Shown here one piece after another: positions 7,809 through 16,775 of a stretch of 64,000 bases of DNA. Each line of letters begins with the position of its first letter. The stretch's first letter is position 1. The stretch lies in the NCBI GenBank assembly GCA_026414745.1, contig JAOAIK010000010.1, positions 1-64,000 of the forward strand, given 5' to 3'. A model generated the notes under the pieces. That model had not been told where the DNA came from. It saw nothing but the letters and a program-made list of their open reading frames with translations, and made no database searches. Both the position numbers and the translations under genes were made by a program. This stretch comes from Roseococcus sp. (GTDB lineage: Bacteria; Pseudomonadota; Alphaproteobacteria; Acetobacterales; Acetobacteraceae).

Positions 7809-8980
7809 CGCGAAGCGGCTTCCTTCGCCGTGGTGGGGTCGCTGGGGGCGGGGGCGGCCACGATCCGCCCGCCCGCCCGGAGAAGGAGGCGCCGGCCCTG
7901 CCAGACCACGCCCCCCGGAGCAAGAGCCGTGGCCCAGACCGCGAAGGAAAGCAAGTCGCGGATGGGCAGCCAGGCGAGAAAGCGCCAGCCCGCCTCGCCC
8001 CCCGCCCGGTTCACCCGCCGCGCCAGCGCCGCCCGTGCCGCCACCGCCGCGCCGAGCACGCCGAGCGTGGCGAGGCCCGGCGCCAGCGCCAGCGCCAACA
8101 GCGCCCAGGGGATCGGGTGGGTCAGGCCAAGCCCCAGATGCGCCCACGGCCTGAGGACGCGCGTGGTGCGCGCCCAGCGCAGCTCATGCGCCCAGAGGGC
8201 GGCGAAGCTCGCCTCGGCCATCACATGGCCGGGCAGCAGCGGCGGCACCACCACCTTGAGGCCGAGGGCGCGCACCGCCTCGCCGAGCGCATGGTCATCG
8301 GCCAGCACGTCGAGCAGGCGCTCGAAGCCGCCGATGCGCGCGAGCGTCTCGGCGCGCAGCGCCATGGTCGCGCCATAGCAGCCATCCGCCTGGCCGATGG
8401 TCTCGCCCAGCGCCGCGTTGGGCAGGAAATGCCAGTTCACCCCGAGCGCGGCGAGGCGCGACCAGGGCGAGCCATCCGCCGGCACGCCGAGATAGAGGCA
8501 GGTGACAAGGCCGATCCGCGGGTCGGCCAGGGGGGCGGTCACGGCCGTCAGCCAGTGCGGCGGGCAGTCCATGTCGGAATCCACCGCCACCAGCACGGGG
8601 TGCCGCGCCTCGGCCGCGAGGTGGACGAGCTGGCTGACCTTGCGGTTCTCGCCGAGGATGGCCGGGCGCAGGATCAGCCGCGCGTGCGGCGCCCCGGCGA
8701 AGGCGGCCTCGGCCACCGGGCGGGCCGGGTCATCGGCGCGGGCGACGGCGCAGAGCAGCTCCCACTCCGCGCCGTGCCGCTGCGCGAGGCCGGAGGCGAG
8801 GCATTGGGCGAGGCGCGGCTCGGCGCCGTGCAGCGGCTTCAGCACACTGGCCGGCAGGGCGGGGCCCGAGGGCCAGGGGCGGGAGAGGAACTTCCGCAAG
8901 GCGGCGCGGGCAGAGAGGGCCTGGGCCGCGCCCGCCACCGCCAGCACGCCCGCCGCCACGGCCAGGACCAGCACCACCAC
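7805..8980 (-). CDS. hpnI: Hopanoid glycosyltransferase HpnI
   Basis: Membrane-bound family-21-like glycosyltransferase, 391 aa from the GTG at 8980. An N-terminal membrane segment is followed by a GT-A domain with the processive-type signature: VDSDMDC (DxD-like), LADDHALGEAVRALG (third aspartate), and HELRWARTTR in place of the (Q/R)xxRW motif. Hydrophobic segments close the protein. HpnI adds N-acetylglucosamine to bacteriohopanetetrol. The start codon is uncertain because three GTG codons stand in a row; a GAAGG sequence lies a little upstream. Only 49 bp separate it from the divergent mlaA start, so the two promoters must overlap or lie within the coding ends. Confidence 0.9.
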   Translation of the reverse strand: MVVLVLAVAAGVLAVAGAAQALSARAALRKFLSRPWPSGPALPASVLKPLHGAEPRLAQCLASGLAQRHGAEWELLCAVARADDPARPVAEAAFAGAPHARLILRPAILGENRKVSQLVHLAAEARHPVLVAVDSDMDCPPHWLTAVTAPLADPRIGLVTCLYLGVPADGSPWSRLAALGVNWHFLPNAALGETIGQADGCYGATMALRAETLARIGGFERLLDVLADDHALGEAVRALGLKVVVPPLLPGHVMAEASFAALWAHELRWARTTRVLRPWAHLGLGLTHPIPWALLALALAPGLATLGVLGAAVAARAALARRVNRAGGEAGWRFLAWLPIRDLLSFAVWATALAPGGVVWQGRRLLLRAGGRIVAAPAPSDPTTAKEAASR

Positions 8981-9029
8981 CGCCTCGCACCCTTCGCAGT
9001 TCCCGCCCGCATACGGTATTTTCGGGCTT

Positions 9030-9932
9030 GTGAAACTCCCCCTCCGCCCGCCGCTCCTTCTCCTCGGCGCCGCGCTCGCGGCCTGCGCGGGCCCTGGCGG
9101 CACCGATCCGACCGATCCCTTCGAGGCCACCAACCGCCAGGTGCTGGAGTTCAACGAGGGCGTGGACCGCGCCGTGATCCGCCCGCTCGCCGAGGCCTAT
9201 CGCGACCATGTGCCCGCCCCGGTGCGCACCGGCATCCGCAATCTGGTGAACAACCTGAACGAGCCGGTGGTGCTGGCGAACACCCTCCTCCAGCTCCGCT
9301 TCCTCGATGCGGGGCACACGCTGATGCGCTTCTACCTCAACAGCACGGCGGGGCTGCTCGGCCTCGTCGACATCGCCACCCCGGCGGGCATCGAGCGTCG
9401 CACCGGGGATTTCGGTCAGACACTCGCGGCCTATGGCGTGCCGGACGGACCCTTCCTGATGCTGCCGCTGCTCGGGCCCAGCAACCTGCGCGACGCGATC
9501 GGGGACGGGGTGGACTCCATCGCCAATCCGGTCGGGCTGCTGTCGGGACATGTCCTGCGTCCGGTCACCGGCCATCTTTTCGGCGCCGGCCGCGGCGCGC
9601 TCGGCGGCCTCACGCTGCGGGCCGACAACATCGAGACGCTGGACGCGCTGCGGGCCGAGAGCCTCGACTTCTACGCCCGGCTGCGCAGCGTGGTGCAGCA
9701 GCGGCGCGACGCCCAGCTCGGCCGCAGCTCGGACCGCGGCGAGGGGCTGGTCACGCTCGACGACCCGGCTGCCCCGTCCGCCGGCGCGGGCGGACCTGCC
9801 CCGGCTGCCGCGCTCGTCGCGCCCGGTCCGGCCGAGCGTGCCATCACCGGGCAGGCGCCCGGCCTGGTCGAGATCACCCGCGCCTGGGCGCAGGAGGTGC
9901 TGCGCCGCGCCGACCCCGGCGCGCCGCGCTGA
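9030..9932 (+). CDS. mlaA: MlaA/VacJ family outer-membrane lipoprotein
   Basis: A 300-aa lipoprotein starting at the GTG at 9030. A hydrophobic signal ends in the lipobox LAAC with C19 as the lipidated residue. The mature part starts with the family's DPFEATNRQVLEFNEGVDRAVIRPLAEAY and includes GDFGQTLAAYGVPDGPFLMLPLLGPSNLRDAIG, the diagnostic VacJ core. MlaA removes mislocalised phospholipids from the outer leaflet and passes them to periplasmic MlaC. It is convergent with an MlaC-type protein (HpnM) here and divergent from hpnI, which suggests hopanoid or phospholipid trafficking. The A/G/P-rich C-terminal tail (about residues 240-275) looks unstructured. Confidence 0.92.
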   Translation: MKLPLRPPLLLLGAALAACAGPGGTDPTDPFEATNRQVLEFNEGVDRAVIRPLAEAYRDHVPAPVRTGIRNLVNNLNEPVVLANTLLQLRFLDAGHTLMRFYLNSTAGLLGLVDIATPAGIERRTGDFGQTLAAYGVPDGPFLMLPLLGPSNLRDAIGDGVDSIANPVGLLSGHVLRPVTGHLFGAGRGALGGLTLRADNIETLDALRAESLDFYARLRSVVQQRRDAQLGRSSDRGEGLVTLDDPAAPSAGAGGPAPAAALVAPGPAERAITGQAPGLVEITRAWAQEVLRRADPGAPR

Positions 9933-9947
9933 GGCCTGCGCGCCTCA
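9930..9947. terminator. Short bidirectional hairpin between mlaA and hpnM
   Basis: A TGAGGC/GCCTCA stem with a 6-nt loop includes the mlaA stop codon and the hpnM stop codon at its edges. It could terminate both convergent genes. There is no T-rich tract, as is usual at this GC content, so function is inferred only from position and symmetry. Confidence 0.35.
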
Positions 9948-10556
9948 GGCGCCCAGCAGGCGCTGGGTGCGCGCCTGCAGCTCCGTCACCACCCGCGCCG
10001 CGCCGCCCTCGCGGATCAGCGTCGTGAACTCCGCCCGGCGCGAGGCGAGCTCGCTGATCGTGCCGGTGAGGTAGATGTCCACCACCCGCGGCGGGTTGCC
10101 GCGCAGCAGGTAGGAGAGCGCCACCGGCTCCTGCCCGCCGGTGCGGTTCAGCCGCGTGCGCACCAGCGCGTCGCCGTTCGGCATGGTCTGCACGCCGAGG
10201 GTCTGGAAGCTCTCGCCCGAGAAGCCGTCGAAGCGATTGGCGTAGGTGGCGATGGACCAGCGCGAGAAGGCCTCGGTCAGCGCCTGCTGTTCGGCGGGCG
10301 AGAATCCCGTCCAGGGCGGGCCGACGGCGATGCGCGTCATGGCCGGGAGATCGAAGGCCCTGGCCATGACGGGCGAAAGACGCTCGAAGCGCCCGCGCAC
10401 GCCGAGCCGCTGCGCCTCGCGCATCACCGCGAGCAGCGCCGCGTGGAACCCCTCCACCACCTGCTGCGGGCTCTCCTGCGCGGCGGCGGGACGCGCCAGG
10501 GAGGGGACGGGCAGTGCGAGCAGGCCGAGGCGAAGGGCGGGGCGGCGTCCGATCAT
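9945..10556 (-). CDS. hpnM: Hopanoid-associated MlaC/Ttg2D-family periplasmic protein HpnM
   Basis: A 203-aa secreted protein with an N-terminal signal peptide ending near ARPAAAQES. It has the MlaC core: QQVVEGFHAALLAVMREA, the FDLPAMTRIAVGPPW segment, and the late AEFTTLIREGGAARVVTELQARTQRLL helix. MlaC proteins ferry phospholipid between outer-membrane MlaA and the inner-membrane ABC complex; HpnM is the relative found in hopanoid clusters and is proposed to shuttle lipids. It is convergent with mlaA and divergent from hpnA (65-bp gap), and no inner-membrane MlaD/E/F component is present in the window. Confidence 0.88.
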   Translation of the reverse strand: MIGRRPALRLGLLALPVPSLARPAAAQESPQQVVEGFHAALLAVMREAQRLGVRGRFERLSPVMARAFDLPAMTRIAVGPPWTGFSPAEQQALTEAFSRWSIATYANRFDGFSGESFQTLGVQTMPNGDALVRTRLNRTGGQEPVALSYLLRGNPPRVVDIYLTGTISELASRRAEFTTLIREGGAARVVTELQARTQRLLGA

Positions 10557-10621
10557 GCCCGGCGATATAGGCGAGGCGCCAAGACTGGACCATGGCGGGC
10601 GGGCGGGCCAGAAGGAGATCC

Positions 10622-11626
10622 ATGCCGCCCACCACGGTCCTGCTCACCGGCGCCACGGGCTTTCTCGGCGCCTCCCTCGCGCGCGCGCTGCTCGCGCGCG
10701 GGCATCGGGTGCGCGCCTTCGTCCGGCCCGGCTCGCCGCGCGCCACCCTGGCCGGCCTCGACATCGAGACGGCGCTGGGCGAGCTGACCGACCCCGCGAG
10801 CCTGCGCTGCGCCATGGCCGGGGTGGGGGCGGTGATCCACGCCGCGGCCGACTACCGCATCTTCGTGCCCGACCCGCAGCGCATGTGGGAGGTGAATGTC
10901 GGCGGCACCGGCCATGTAATGGGCGCGGCGCTGGAGGCCGGCGTGCCGCGCATCGTGCATGTCTCCTCGGTCGCCACGCTGCATCCGCGCGCCGACGGCG
11001 CCCCCGCCACCGAGGCGGATGCGGTGGAGCCGGAGGCCGCCATCGGCCCCTACAAGCAGAGCAAGGCGGCCGCGGAGCGGCTGGTCGAGGCGCTGGTGCG
11101 GCGCGACGGGCTGCCCGCGGTGATCGTGAACCCCTCCACCCCCATCGGCCCCTATGACCGCCGCCCCACCCCCACCGGGCGCGTCATCCTGGAGGCGGCG
11201 CGGGGGAGGATGCCCGCCTATGTCGAGACGGGCCTCAACCTCGTGCATGTCGAGGATTGCGCGGCCGGGGTGGTCGCCGCCCTCGACCATGGCGCGGTGG
11301 GCGAGCGGCACATCCTCGGCGGCCAGGACGTGACGCTGCGCGAGATGCTGGAGTTCATCGCCGCCGAGACGGGCCATCGCCGCCCCTTCCGCCTGCCGCG
11401 CGCGCCGCTCTACCCCCTTGCCATGCTGGCCGAGGCGGCGGCGCGCATCGGCCTGACGCGGGGCGAGCCGATGCTCACGCGCGATGGCCTCGCCATGTCG
11501 GCGCAGCGGATGTTCTTCTCCTCCGCGAAGGCCGCGCGGGTGCTGGGCCACCGCGCCCGCCCCTGGCAGGAGGGGGTGCGCGATGCCATCGCCTGGTTCC
11601 GCGCGCAGGGGATGCTCGGCGCGTGA
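10622..11626 (+). CDS. hpnA: Hopanoid-associated sugar epimerase HpnA
   Basis: A 334-aa NAD-dependent epimerase/dehydratase of the extended SDR type. The Rossmann motif is TGATGFLG at 9-16 and the catalytic pair is Y144-x3-K148 (YKQSK). The start is the ATG at 10622, which puts the beta-alpha-beta motif at its usual distance from the N-terminus; an upstream in-frame ATG would add ten basic residues. HpnA is a consistent hopanoid-cluster member with unproven substrate, probably a sugar-like side chain. It overlaps hpnB by four bases (GTGA). Confidence 0.88.
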   Translation: MPPTTVLLTGATGFLGASLARALLARGHRVRAFVRPGSPRATLAGLDIETALGELTDPASLRCAMAGVGAVIHAAADYRIFVPDPQRMWEVNVGGTGHVMGAALEAGVPRIVHVSSVATLHPRADGAPATEADAVEPEAAIGPYKQSKAAAERLVEALVRRDGLPAVIVNPSTPIGPYDRRPTPTGRVILEAARGRMPAYVETGLNLVHVEDCAAGVVAALDHGAVGERHILGGQDVTLREMLEFIAAETGHRRPFRLPRAPLYPLAMLAEAAARIGLTRGEPMLTRDGLAMSAQRMFFSSAKAARVLGHRARPWQEGVRDAIAWFRAQGMLGA

Positions 11627-12750
11627 GTGGGGTGCTGCTCAGTCTCGCCGCGCTGCTCGCCTGGGCGGTGCTGCTCCTCGGCCGCGGCGGGTTCTGGCGC
11701 GCGCGGGAGGATGACTCGGATGCCGAGGCCCTGCCCGCGCCCGCGCGCTGGCCGAAGGTGGCGGTGCTGATCCCGGCGCGCGACGAGGCGGCGACCATCG
11801 CCGAGGTGGTGGCCGCCCTGCGCGCGCAGGACTATCCGGGCGCCTTCACCGTCACCGTGGTGGACGACCGCAGCCGCGACGCCACCGGCGCGCTGGCCGC
11901 CGCCGCCGGCGCGCGGGTGGTGACCGGCGGGCCCCGCCCGCCGGGCTGGAGCGGCAAGCTCAACGCCCTGCGCCAGGGGCTGGAGGCGCTCTCGGCCGAG
12001 GACCATGAGTTCCTCCTGCTGACGGACGCCGACATCCGCCACGCCCCGGACAGCCTGCGTCGGCTGGTGCAGCGGGCGCTGGCGGGGGATCTCGCCCTCG
12101 TCTCGCTCATGGCGAAGCTGCGCTGCGAGAGCCCGGCCGAGCGCTGGTTGATCCCCGCCTTCGTGTTCTTCTTCATGATGCTCTACCCCTTCGCCTGGGT
12201 GCGGAACCCGCGCGCGCGCAGCGCGGCCGCGGCAGGCGGCTGCGTGCTGCTGCGCCGGGATGTGTTCGAGGCGGCAGGCGGGTTCGAGCCCATCCGCGGG
12301 CGGATCATCGACGACTGCGCGCTGGCGGCGCTGATCAAGGCGCGCCACCCGCGCATCTGGCTCGGCCTGACCGAGCGCGTCGTCTCGCTGCGCGCCTATG
12401 AGACGGTGGGGACGATCCGCGCCATGGTGGCGCGCACGGCCTATGCGCAGCTTCTCTACAACCCGCTGCTGCTCGCGGGGATGCTGGTGGCGCTCGGCCT
12501 CGTCTTCCTCGCGCCGCCGGTGCTGGCGCTGACCGCGGGCGGGCCCGCGGCCTGGCTCGGCGCGCTGGGCTGGGGGGCGATGGTGCTGGCCTATGCGCCC
12601 ATGCTGCGGCGCTATGGGCTCGGCGCCTGGCGCGGCCTCGCGCTGCCGCTGGTGGCGCTCGCCTACATGGCCTTCACGCTGGACTCCGCGCGGCAAGAAT
12701 GGGCCGGGCGCGGCGGCATGTGGAAGGGCGAGGGGCTGACCCGCGCATGA
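11623..12750 (+). CDS. hpnB: Hopanoid-associated glycosyltransferase HpnB
   Basis: A 375-aa family-2 glycosyltransferase with an N-terminal membrane anchor, the catalytic domain (VAVLIPARDEAATIAEVVAAL, VVDDRSRDATG, and the DxD-type LLTDADIRHAPDSL), a GRIIDDCALAALI acceptor-site aspartate pair, and C-terminal membrane helices. It starts at GTG 11623 within the hpnA stop codon. HpnB is a recurrent hopanoid-locus protein; the sugar it transfers is unknown. It runs directly into shc. Confidence 0.88.
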   Translation: MSGVLLSLAALLAWAVLLLGRGGFWRAREDDSDAEALPAPARWPKVAVLIPARDEAATIAEVVAALRAQDYPGAFTVTVVDDRSRDATGALAAAAGARVVTGGPRPPGWSGKLNALRQGLEALSAEDHEFLLLTDADIRHAPDSLRRLVQRALAGDLALVSLMAKLRCESPAERWLIPAFVFFFMMLYPFAWVRNPRARSAAAAGGCVLLRRDVFEAAGGFEPIRGRIIDDCALAALIKARHPRIWLGLTERVVSLRAYETVGTIRAMVARTAYAQLLYNPLLLAGMLVALGLVFLAPPVLALTAGGPAAWLGALGWGAMVLAYAPMLRRYGLGAWRGLALPLVALAYMAFTLDSARQEWAGRGGMWKGEGLTRA

Positions 12751-12763
12751 CGCTGCACATGAC

Positions 12764-14872
12764 ATGGCGGAAGGGTTGCGCCCGCGGCTCTTCCAGACTC
12801 AGGCGCTTCGGGCGTATCCGTCCCGGCATGGTCGGGCTGTTGCGCGCGCCCGGGGGGCGCATCCCGTGAATCTCCTGTGTCCTGATTCGGAAGCCGCGGC
12901 GCTGGCCGCAACGCATTCGCTCGTCGAGCTCGACGCCGCGGTGGAGGCGGCCGCGCGCCACCTGCGCGCCCGCCAGAAGGCCGACGGGCACTGGGTGTTC
13001 GAGCTGGAGGCGGACGCGACGATTCCCGCCGAGTACCTGATGCTGCGCCACTTCTTCGGCCACATCCAGCCGGAGCGCGAGGCGCGCATCGGCCGCTACC
13101 TGCGCCGCGTGCAGGAGCGGGAGCAGGCGAATGCCGGCGGGGGCTGGCCGCTCTTCCATGGCGGGCCGCTCGACATCTCCTGCTCTGTGAAGGCCTATCT
13201 TGCCCTGCGGCTGATCGGCGACGAGGCGGAGGCGCCGCACATGCGGCGCGCGCGCGAGGCCATCCTGGCGGCGGGCGGGGCGGAGCGCAGCAACGTCTTC
13301 ACCCGCGCGGCGCTCGCGCTCTACGGGATCGTGCCCTGGCGGGCGGTGCCGGTGATGCCGCCCGAGATCATGCTGCTGCCGCGCTGGTTCCCCTTCCACA
13401 TCTCCAAGATCAGCTACTGGGCGCGCACGGTGCTGGTGCCGCTTGCGGTGGTGATGGAGCGCCGCCCGCGCGCCGCCAATCCGCGCGGCGTCGCGATTCC
13501 CGAGCTGTTCCGCACCCCGCCCGAGCAGGTGAAGGAGTGGCCCGGCGGGCCGCACCAGCAGGAGCCCTGGGCCTCGCTGTTCAAGGCGCTGGATGCGGCG
13601 TTGCACCGCGCGCGGCTGATCTTCCCGCGCAGCCACCGCGCCCGCGCGGAGGCCGCCTGCGAACGCTTCGTCACCGAGCGGCTGAACGGCGAGGACGGGC
13701 TCGGCGCCATCTACCCGGCCATGGCCAACGCCATTCTCATGTATCATGTGCTCGGCGTGCCGCCGGAGGATCCGCGGCTCGTCACCGCCTGGGCGGCGGT
13801 GGAGAAGCTGGTGCAGGACCGCGAGGAGGAGACCTACGTCCAGCCCTGTCTCTCGCCGGTGTGGGACACGGCCCTCGTCTCGCATGCGCTGATGGAGGCG
13901 GGGGGCGAGGAGAACCAGGCCGCTGCCGGGCGGGGGCTGCGCTGGCTGCTGGGCCGCGAGATCACCGAAACGCGCGGCGACTGGGCCTGGCAGCGCCCGC
14001 ATCTCAAGCCGGGCGGCTGGGCCTTCCAGTACAACAACGCCCATTACCCCGATGTGGACGACACGGCTGTGGTGGTGCTGGCGATGGACCGCTGGCGCCG
14101 CGCCGAGGGCGCGGCCGACCCCGCGATGGAGGGCGCGATCCGCCGCGCCACGGCCTGGACGCTGGGCATGCAGTCGCGCGGCGGGGGCTGGGGCGCCTTC
14201 GACGCGGACAACACCTTCCACTATCTCAACCACATTCCCTTCGCCGACCACGGCGCGCTGCTCGATCCGCCCACCGCCGATGTCTCGGGCCGCTGCCTCG
14301 CCATGCTGGCGCAGCTCGGGCGCGGCGAGGAGGCCGCCGCCAAGGCCGCCATCGACTACCTGCTGCGCGAGCAGGAGGCCGACGGCTCCTGGTACGGGCG
14401 CTGGGGGGTGAACTACATCTACGGCACCTGGTCGGCGCTCACGGCGCTGAACGCGGCGGGGCTGTCGCACCAGCATCCGGCGATGCGCCGCGCCGTCGCC
14501 TGGCTGCTCGCACGGCAGAACGCGGATGGCGGCTGGGGCGAGGACGGCCTGAGCTACCCGGCGCGCGGCGGCACGCGGCCGGATGCGCCGCGGCCCAGCC
14601 CCTCCACGGCCAGCCAGACCGCCTGGGCGCTTCTCGCCCTCATGGCCGCGGGCGAGGCCGACCACCCCGCCGTGCAGCGCGGCGCCGAATGGCTCATGGC
14701 GCGGCAGCAGCCGGACGGCGACTGGCCGGAGGAGGACTATACGGGCACGGGATTCCCGCGAGTCTTCTACCTCCGCTACCACGGCTACCGGCGCATCTTC
14801 CCGCTCTGGGCGCTGGCGCGGCTGCGCAATCTGCGGCGGAGCAACAGCCGCGTGGTGGAACACGGCCTTTAG
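12764..14872 (+). CDS. shc: Squalene-hopene cyclase
   Basis: Monotopic membrane enzyme that cyclises squalene to hopene and hopanol, the committed step of hopanoid synthesis. The protonating DxDD motif is present as D430-V-D432-D433 (numbered from the first ATG), and QW-type repeats recur (for example GSWYGRWGVNYIYGTW and NADGGWGED). From the ATG at 12764 the protein is 702 aa. A GTG at 12866 gives 668 aa and starts just before the conserved region, so the first 34 residues, basic and unlike the family, may be untranslated. It ends the hpnA-hpnB-shc run. Confidence 0.95.
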   Translation: MAEGLRPRLFQTQALRAYPSRHGRAVARARGAHPVNLLCPDSEAAALAATHSLVELDAAVEAAARHLRARQKADGHWVFELEADATIPAEYLMLRHFFGHIQPEREARIGRYLRRVQEREQANAGGGWPLFHGGPLDISCSVKAYLALRLIGDEAEAPHMRRAREAILAAGGAERSNVFTRAALALYGIVPWRAVPVMPPEIMLLPRWFPFHISKISYWARTVLVPLAVVMERRPRAANPRGVAIPELFRTPPEQVKEWPGGPHQQEPWASLFKALDAALHRARLIFPRSHRARAEAACERFVTERLNGEDGLGAIYPAMANAILMYHVLGVPPEDPRLVTAWAAVEKLVQDREEETYVQPCLSPVWDTALVSHALMEAGGEENQAAAGRGLRWLLGREITETRGDWAWQRPHLKPGGWAFQYNNAHYPDVDDTAVVVLAMDRWRRAEGAADPAMEGAIRRATAWTLGMQSRGGGWGAFDADNTFHYLNHIPFADHGALLDPPTADVSGRCLAMLAQLGRGEEAAAKAAIDYLLREQEADGSWYGRWGVNYIYGTWSALTALNAAGLSHQHPAMRRAVAWLLARQNADGGWGEDGLSYPARGGTRPDAPRPSPSTASQTAWALLALMAAGEADHPAVQRGAEWLMARQQPDGDWPEEDYTGTGFPRVFYLRYHGYRRIFPLWALARLRNLRRSNSRVVEHGL

Positions 14873-14953
14873 CCGCGCCGACAGGCGCCGGCGGGAGGGA
14901 GGCGGCGCGTCGGGAAAGGACCGCCCCGGCCTCTGCCCCGGCGAAGCCGCCCC

Positions 14954-16354
14954 TCAGCGCTGCAGGGCCTGCACGATCTCCTGCGTCACCTTCTTCGCAT
15001 CGCCGAACAGCATCATGGTGTTCGGGCGGTAGAACAGCTCATTCTCCACGCCGGCATAGCCGGAGGCCATGCCGCGTTTCACGAAGAACACCGTCTTCGC
15101 CTTCTCCACGTCCAGGATGGGCATGCCGTAGATGGGCGAGCTCTTGTCCGTCTTGGCGGCCGGATTGGTCACGTCGTTCGCGCCGATCACGTAGGCGACA
15201 TCGGCCTCGGCGAACTCCGGGTTGATCTCCTCGAGCTCGAACACCTCGTCGTAGGGCACGTTCGCCTCGGCCAGCAGCACGTTCATGTGGCCCGGCATGC
15301 GGCCCGCGACGGGGTGGATCGCGTATTTGATTTCGGCCCCCTCCTTCTTGAGGAGGTCCGCCATCTCGCGCAGCACCTGCTGGGCCTGGGCCACCGCCAT
15401 GCCGTAGCCGGGCACGACGATGATCTTCGAGGCGTTCTTCATGATGAAGGCCGCGTCCTCCGGGCTGCCGGCCTTCACCGGCCCGCGTTCGCCCGCCCCG
15501 CCAGCGCCGGCCGCCGCGCCCTCGCCGCCGAAGCCGCCGAGCAGCACATTGACGATGGAGCGGTTCATCCCCTTGCACATGATGTAGGAGAGGATGGCGC
15601 CCGAGGCGCCCACCAGCGCGCCGGTCACGATCAGCAGCAGGTTGCCGATGGTGAAGCCGATGCCCGCCGCCGCCCAGCCGGAGTAGCTGTTGAGCATCGA
15701 GACCACCACCGGCATGTCCGCCCCGCCGATCGGGATGATCAGCAGGAAGCCCAGCGCGAAGGCGAGCAGGGCGATCGCCCAGAACAGGAAGGGCGAGCCG
15801 GTGAGCACGAAGAGGATCACCAGCAGCAGCAGCACGCCGCCCAGCGCTGCGTTCAGCCTGTGCTGGTTGGCGAAGGTGATGGGCGCGCCCGACATCCGGC
15901 CGTCGAGCTTGAGGAAGGCGATGACCGAGCCAGAGAAGGTGATGGCGCCGATGGCCAGCCCGAGCGACATCTCGACGAGGGAGGCCGTCTTGATGTTGCC
16001 CGGCTCGCCGATGCCGAAGCTCTGCGGGCTGTAGAGGGCGGCCGCCGCCACGAACACCGCCGCCATGCCCACCAGCGAGTGGAAGGCGGCGACGAGTTGG
16101 GGCAGCGCCGTCATCTGGATCCGGCTGGCCACCACCGCGCCGATGCCGCCGCCGAGGGCGAGGCCCGCGACGATCAGCACGAAGCCGCCGAAATCCATGC
16201 CCGAGTTCAGGATGGTGGCCGCCACCGCGACCCCCATGCCGATCATGCCGTAGAGGTTGCCCTGGCGCGAGGTCTCGGGGTGGGAGAGGCCGCGCAGCGC
16301 CAGAATGAACAGGACCGAGGCCGCGAGATACGCGAGCGTCGCGATCGTCGTCAT
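14954..16354 (-). CDS. pntB: NAD(P) transhydrogenase subunit beta
   Basis: A 466-aa inner-membrane protein: about nine transmembrane helices (residues 1-260), then the NADP(H)-binding dIII domain. The latter has the VPGYGMAVAQAQ motif, the GRMPGHMNVLLAEANVPYDEV loop and GANDVTNPAA. Together with PntAA and PntAB it forms the proton-translocating enzyme that uses the proton gradient to make NADPH from NADH. A G/A-rich linker sits between the membrane part and dIII. It is the last gene of a three-gene minus-strand operon and converges with shc. Confidence 0.97.
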   Translation of the reverse strand: MTTIATLAYLAASVLFILALRGLSHPETSRQGNLYGMIGMGVAVAATILNSGMDFGGFVLIVAGLALGGGIGAVVASRIQMTALPQLVAAFHSLVGMAAVFVAAAALYSPQSFGIGEPGNIKTASLVEMSLGLAIGAITFSGSVIAFLKLDGRMSGAPITFANQHRLNAALGGVLLLLVILFVLTGSPFLFWAIALLAFALGFLLIIPIGGADMPVVVSMLNSYSGWAAAGIGFTIGNLLLIVTGALVGASGAILSYIMCKGMNRSIVNVLLGGFGGEGAAAGAGGAGERGPVKAGSPEDAAFIMKNASKIIVVPGYGMAVAQAQQVLREMADLLKKEGAEIKYAIHPVAGRMPGHMNVLLAEANVPYDEVFELEEINPEFAEADVAYVIGANDVTNPAAKTDKSSPIYGMPILDVEKAKTVFFVKRGMASGYAGVENELFYRPNTMMLFGDAKKVTQEIVQALQR

Positions 16355-16361
16355 GGCGCGC

Positions 16362-16760
16362 TCAGCCCTTCTTCTTCTGGAACATGGAGAGCATCCGGCG
16401 CGTCACCAGGAAGCCGCCGAAGATGTTCACCGAAGCGAGCAGCACCGCGAGGAAGCCGAAGAGGCGCGCCGTGCCGCTCTCGGCCGCCGCGGCGGCGAGG
16501 ATGGCGCCCACCACGATCACCGAGGAGATGGCGTTGGTGACGCCCATCAGCGGCGAGTGCAGCGCGGGGGTGACGCTCCACACCACGTAGTAGCCCACGA
16601 AACAGGCCATCAGGAAAATGGTGAGAAGCAGCAGGAAGGGCTGGGCCGCGGCGGCCACGGGGGCCGCGGCCTCGGCCGCGCGCTGGGCGAGCAGCGCCAC
16701 CTCCTGCGCTTTCGCGGCGAGGGCGGCGGCCTGGTTGGCCAGTTCCGTCTGGGTGCTCAT
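16362..16760 (-). CDS. pntAB: NAD(P) transhydrogenase alpha subunit, membrane part
   Basis: A 132-aa protein carrying the helices that in E. coli form the C-terminal part of PntA; in many alphaproteobacteria this is a separate gene, as here. The N-terminus is A/Q/E-rich, followed by membrane segments ([20 protein letters not shown], and [16 protein letters not shown]) and a basic C-terminus ([13 protein letters not shown]). It lies 7 bp before pntB and 15 bp after pntAA. Confidence 0.93.
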   Translation of the reverse strand: MSTQTELANQAAALAAKAQEVALLAQRAAEAAAPVAAAAQPFLLLLTIFLMACFVGYYVVWSVTPALHSPLMGVTNAISSVIVVGAILAAAAAESGTARLFGFLAVLLASVNIFGGFLVTRRMLSMFQKKKG

Positions 16761-16775
16761 GTGAGGGGGTCTCCG

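Noticed and set aside
12674-14863. 729-codon minus-strand open frame
   Set aside because: Antisense shadow of squalene-hopene cyclase; low-complexity composition with no motifs.
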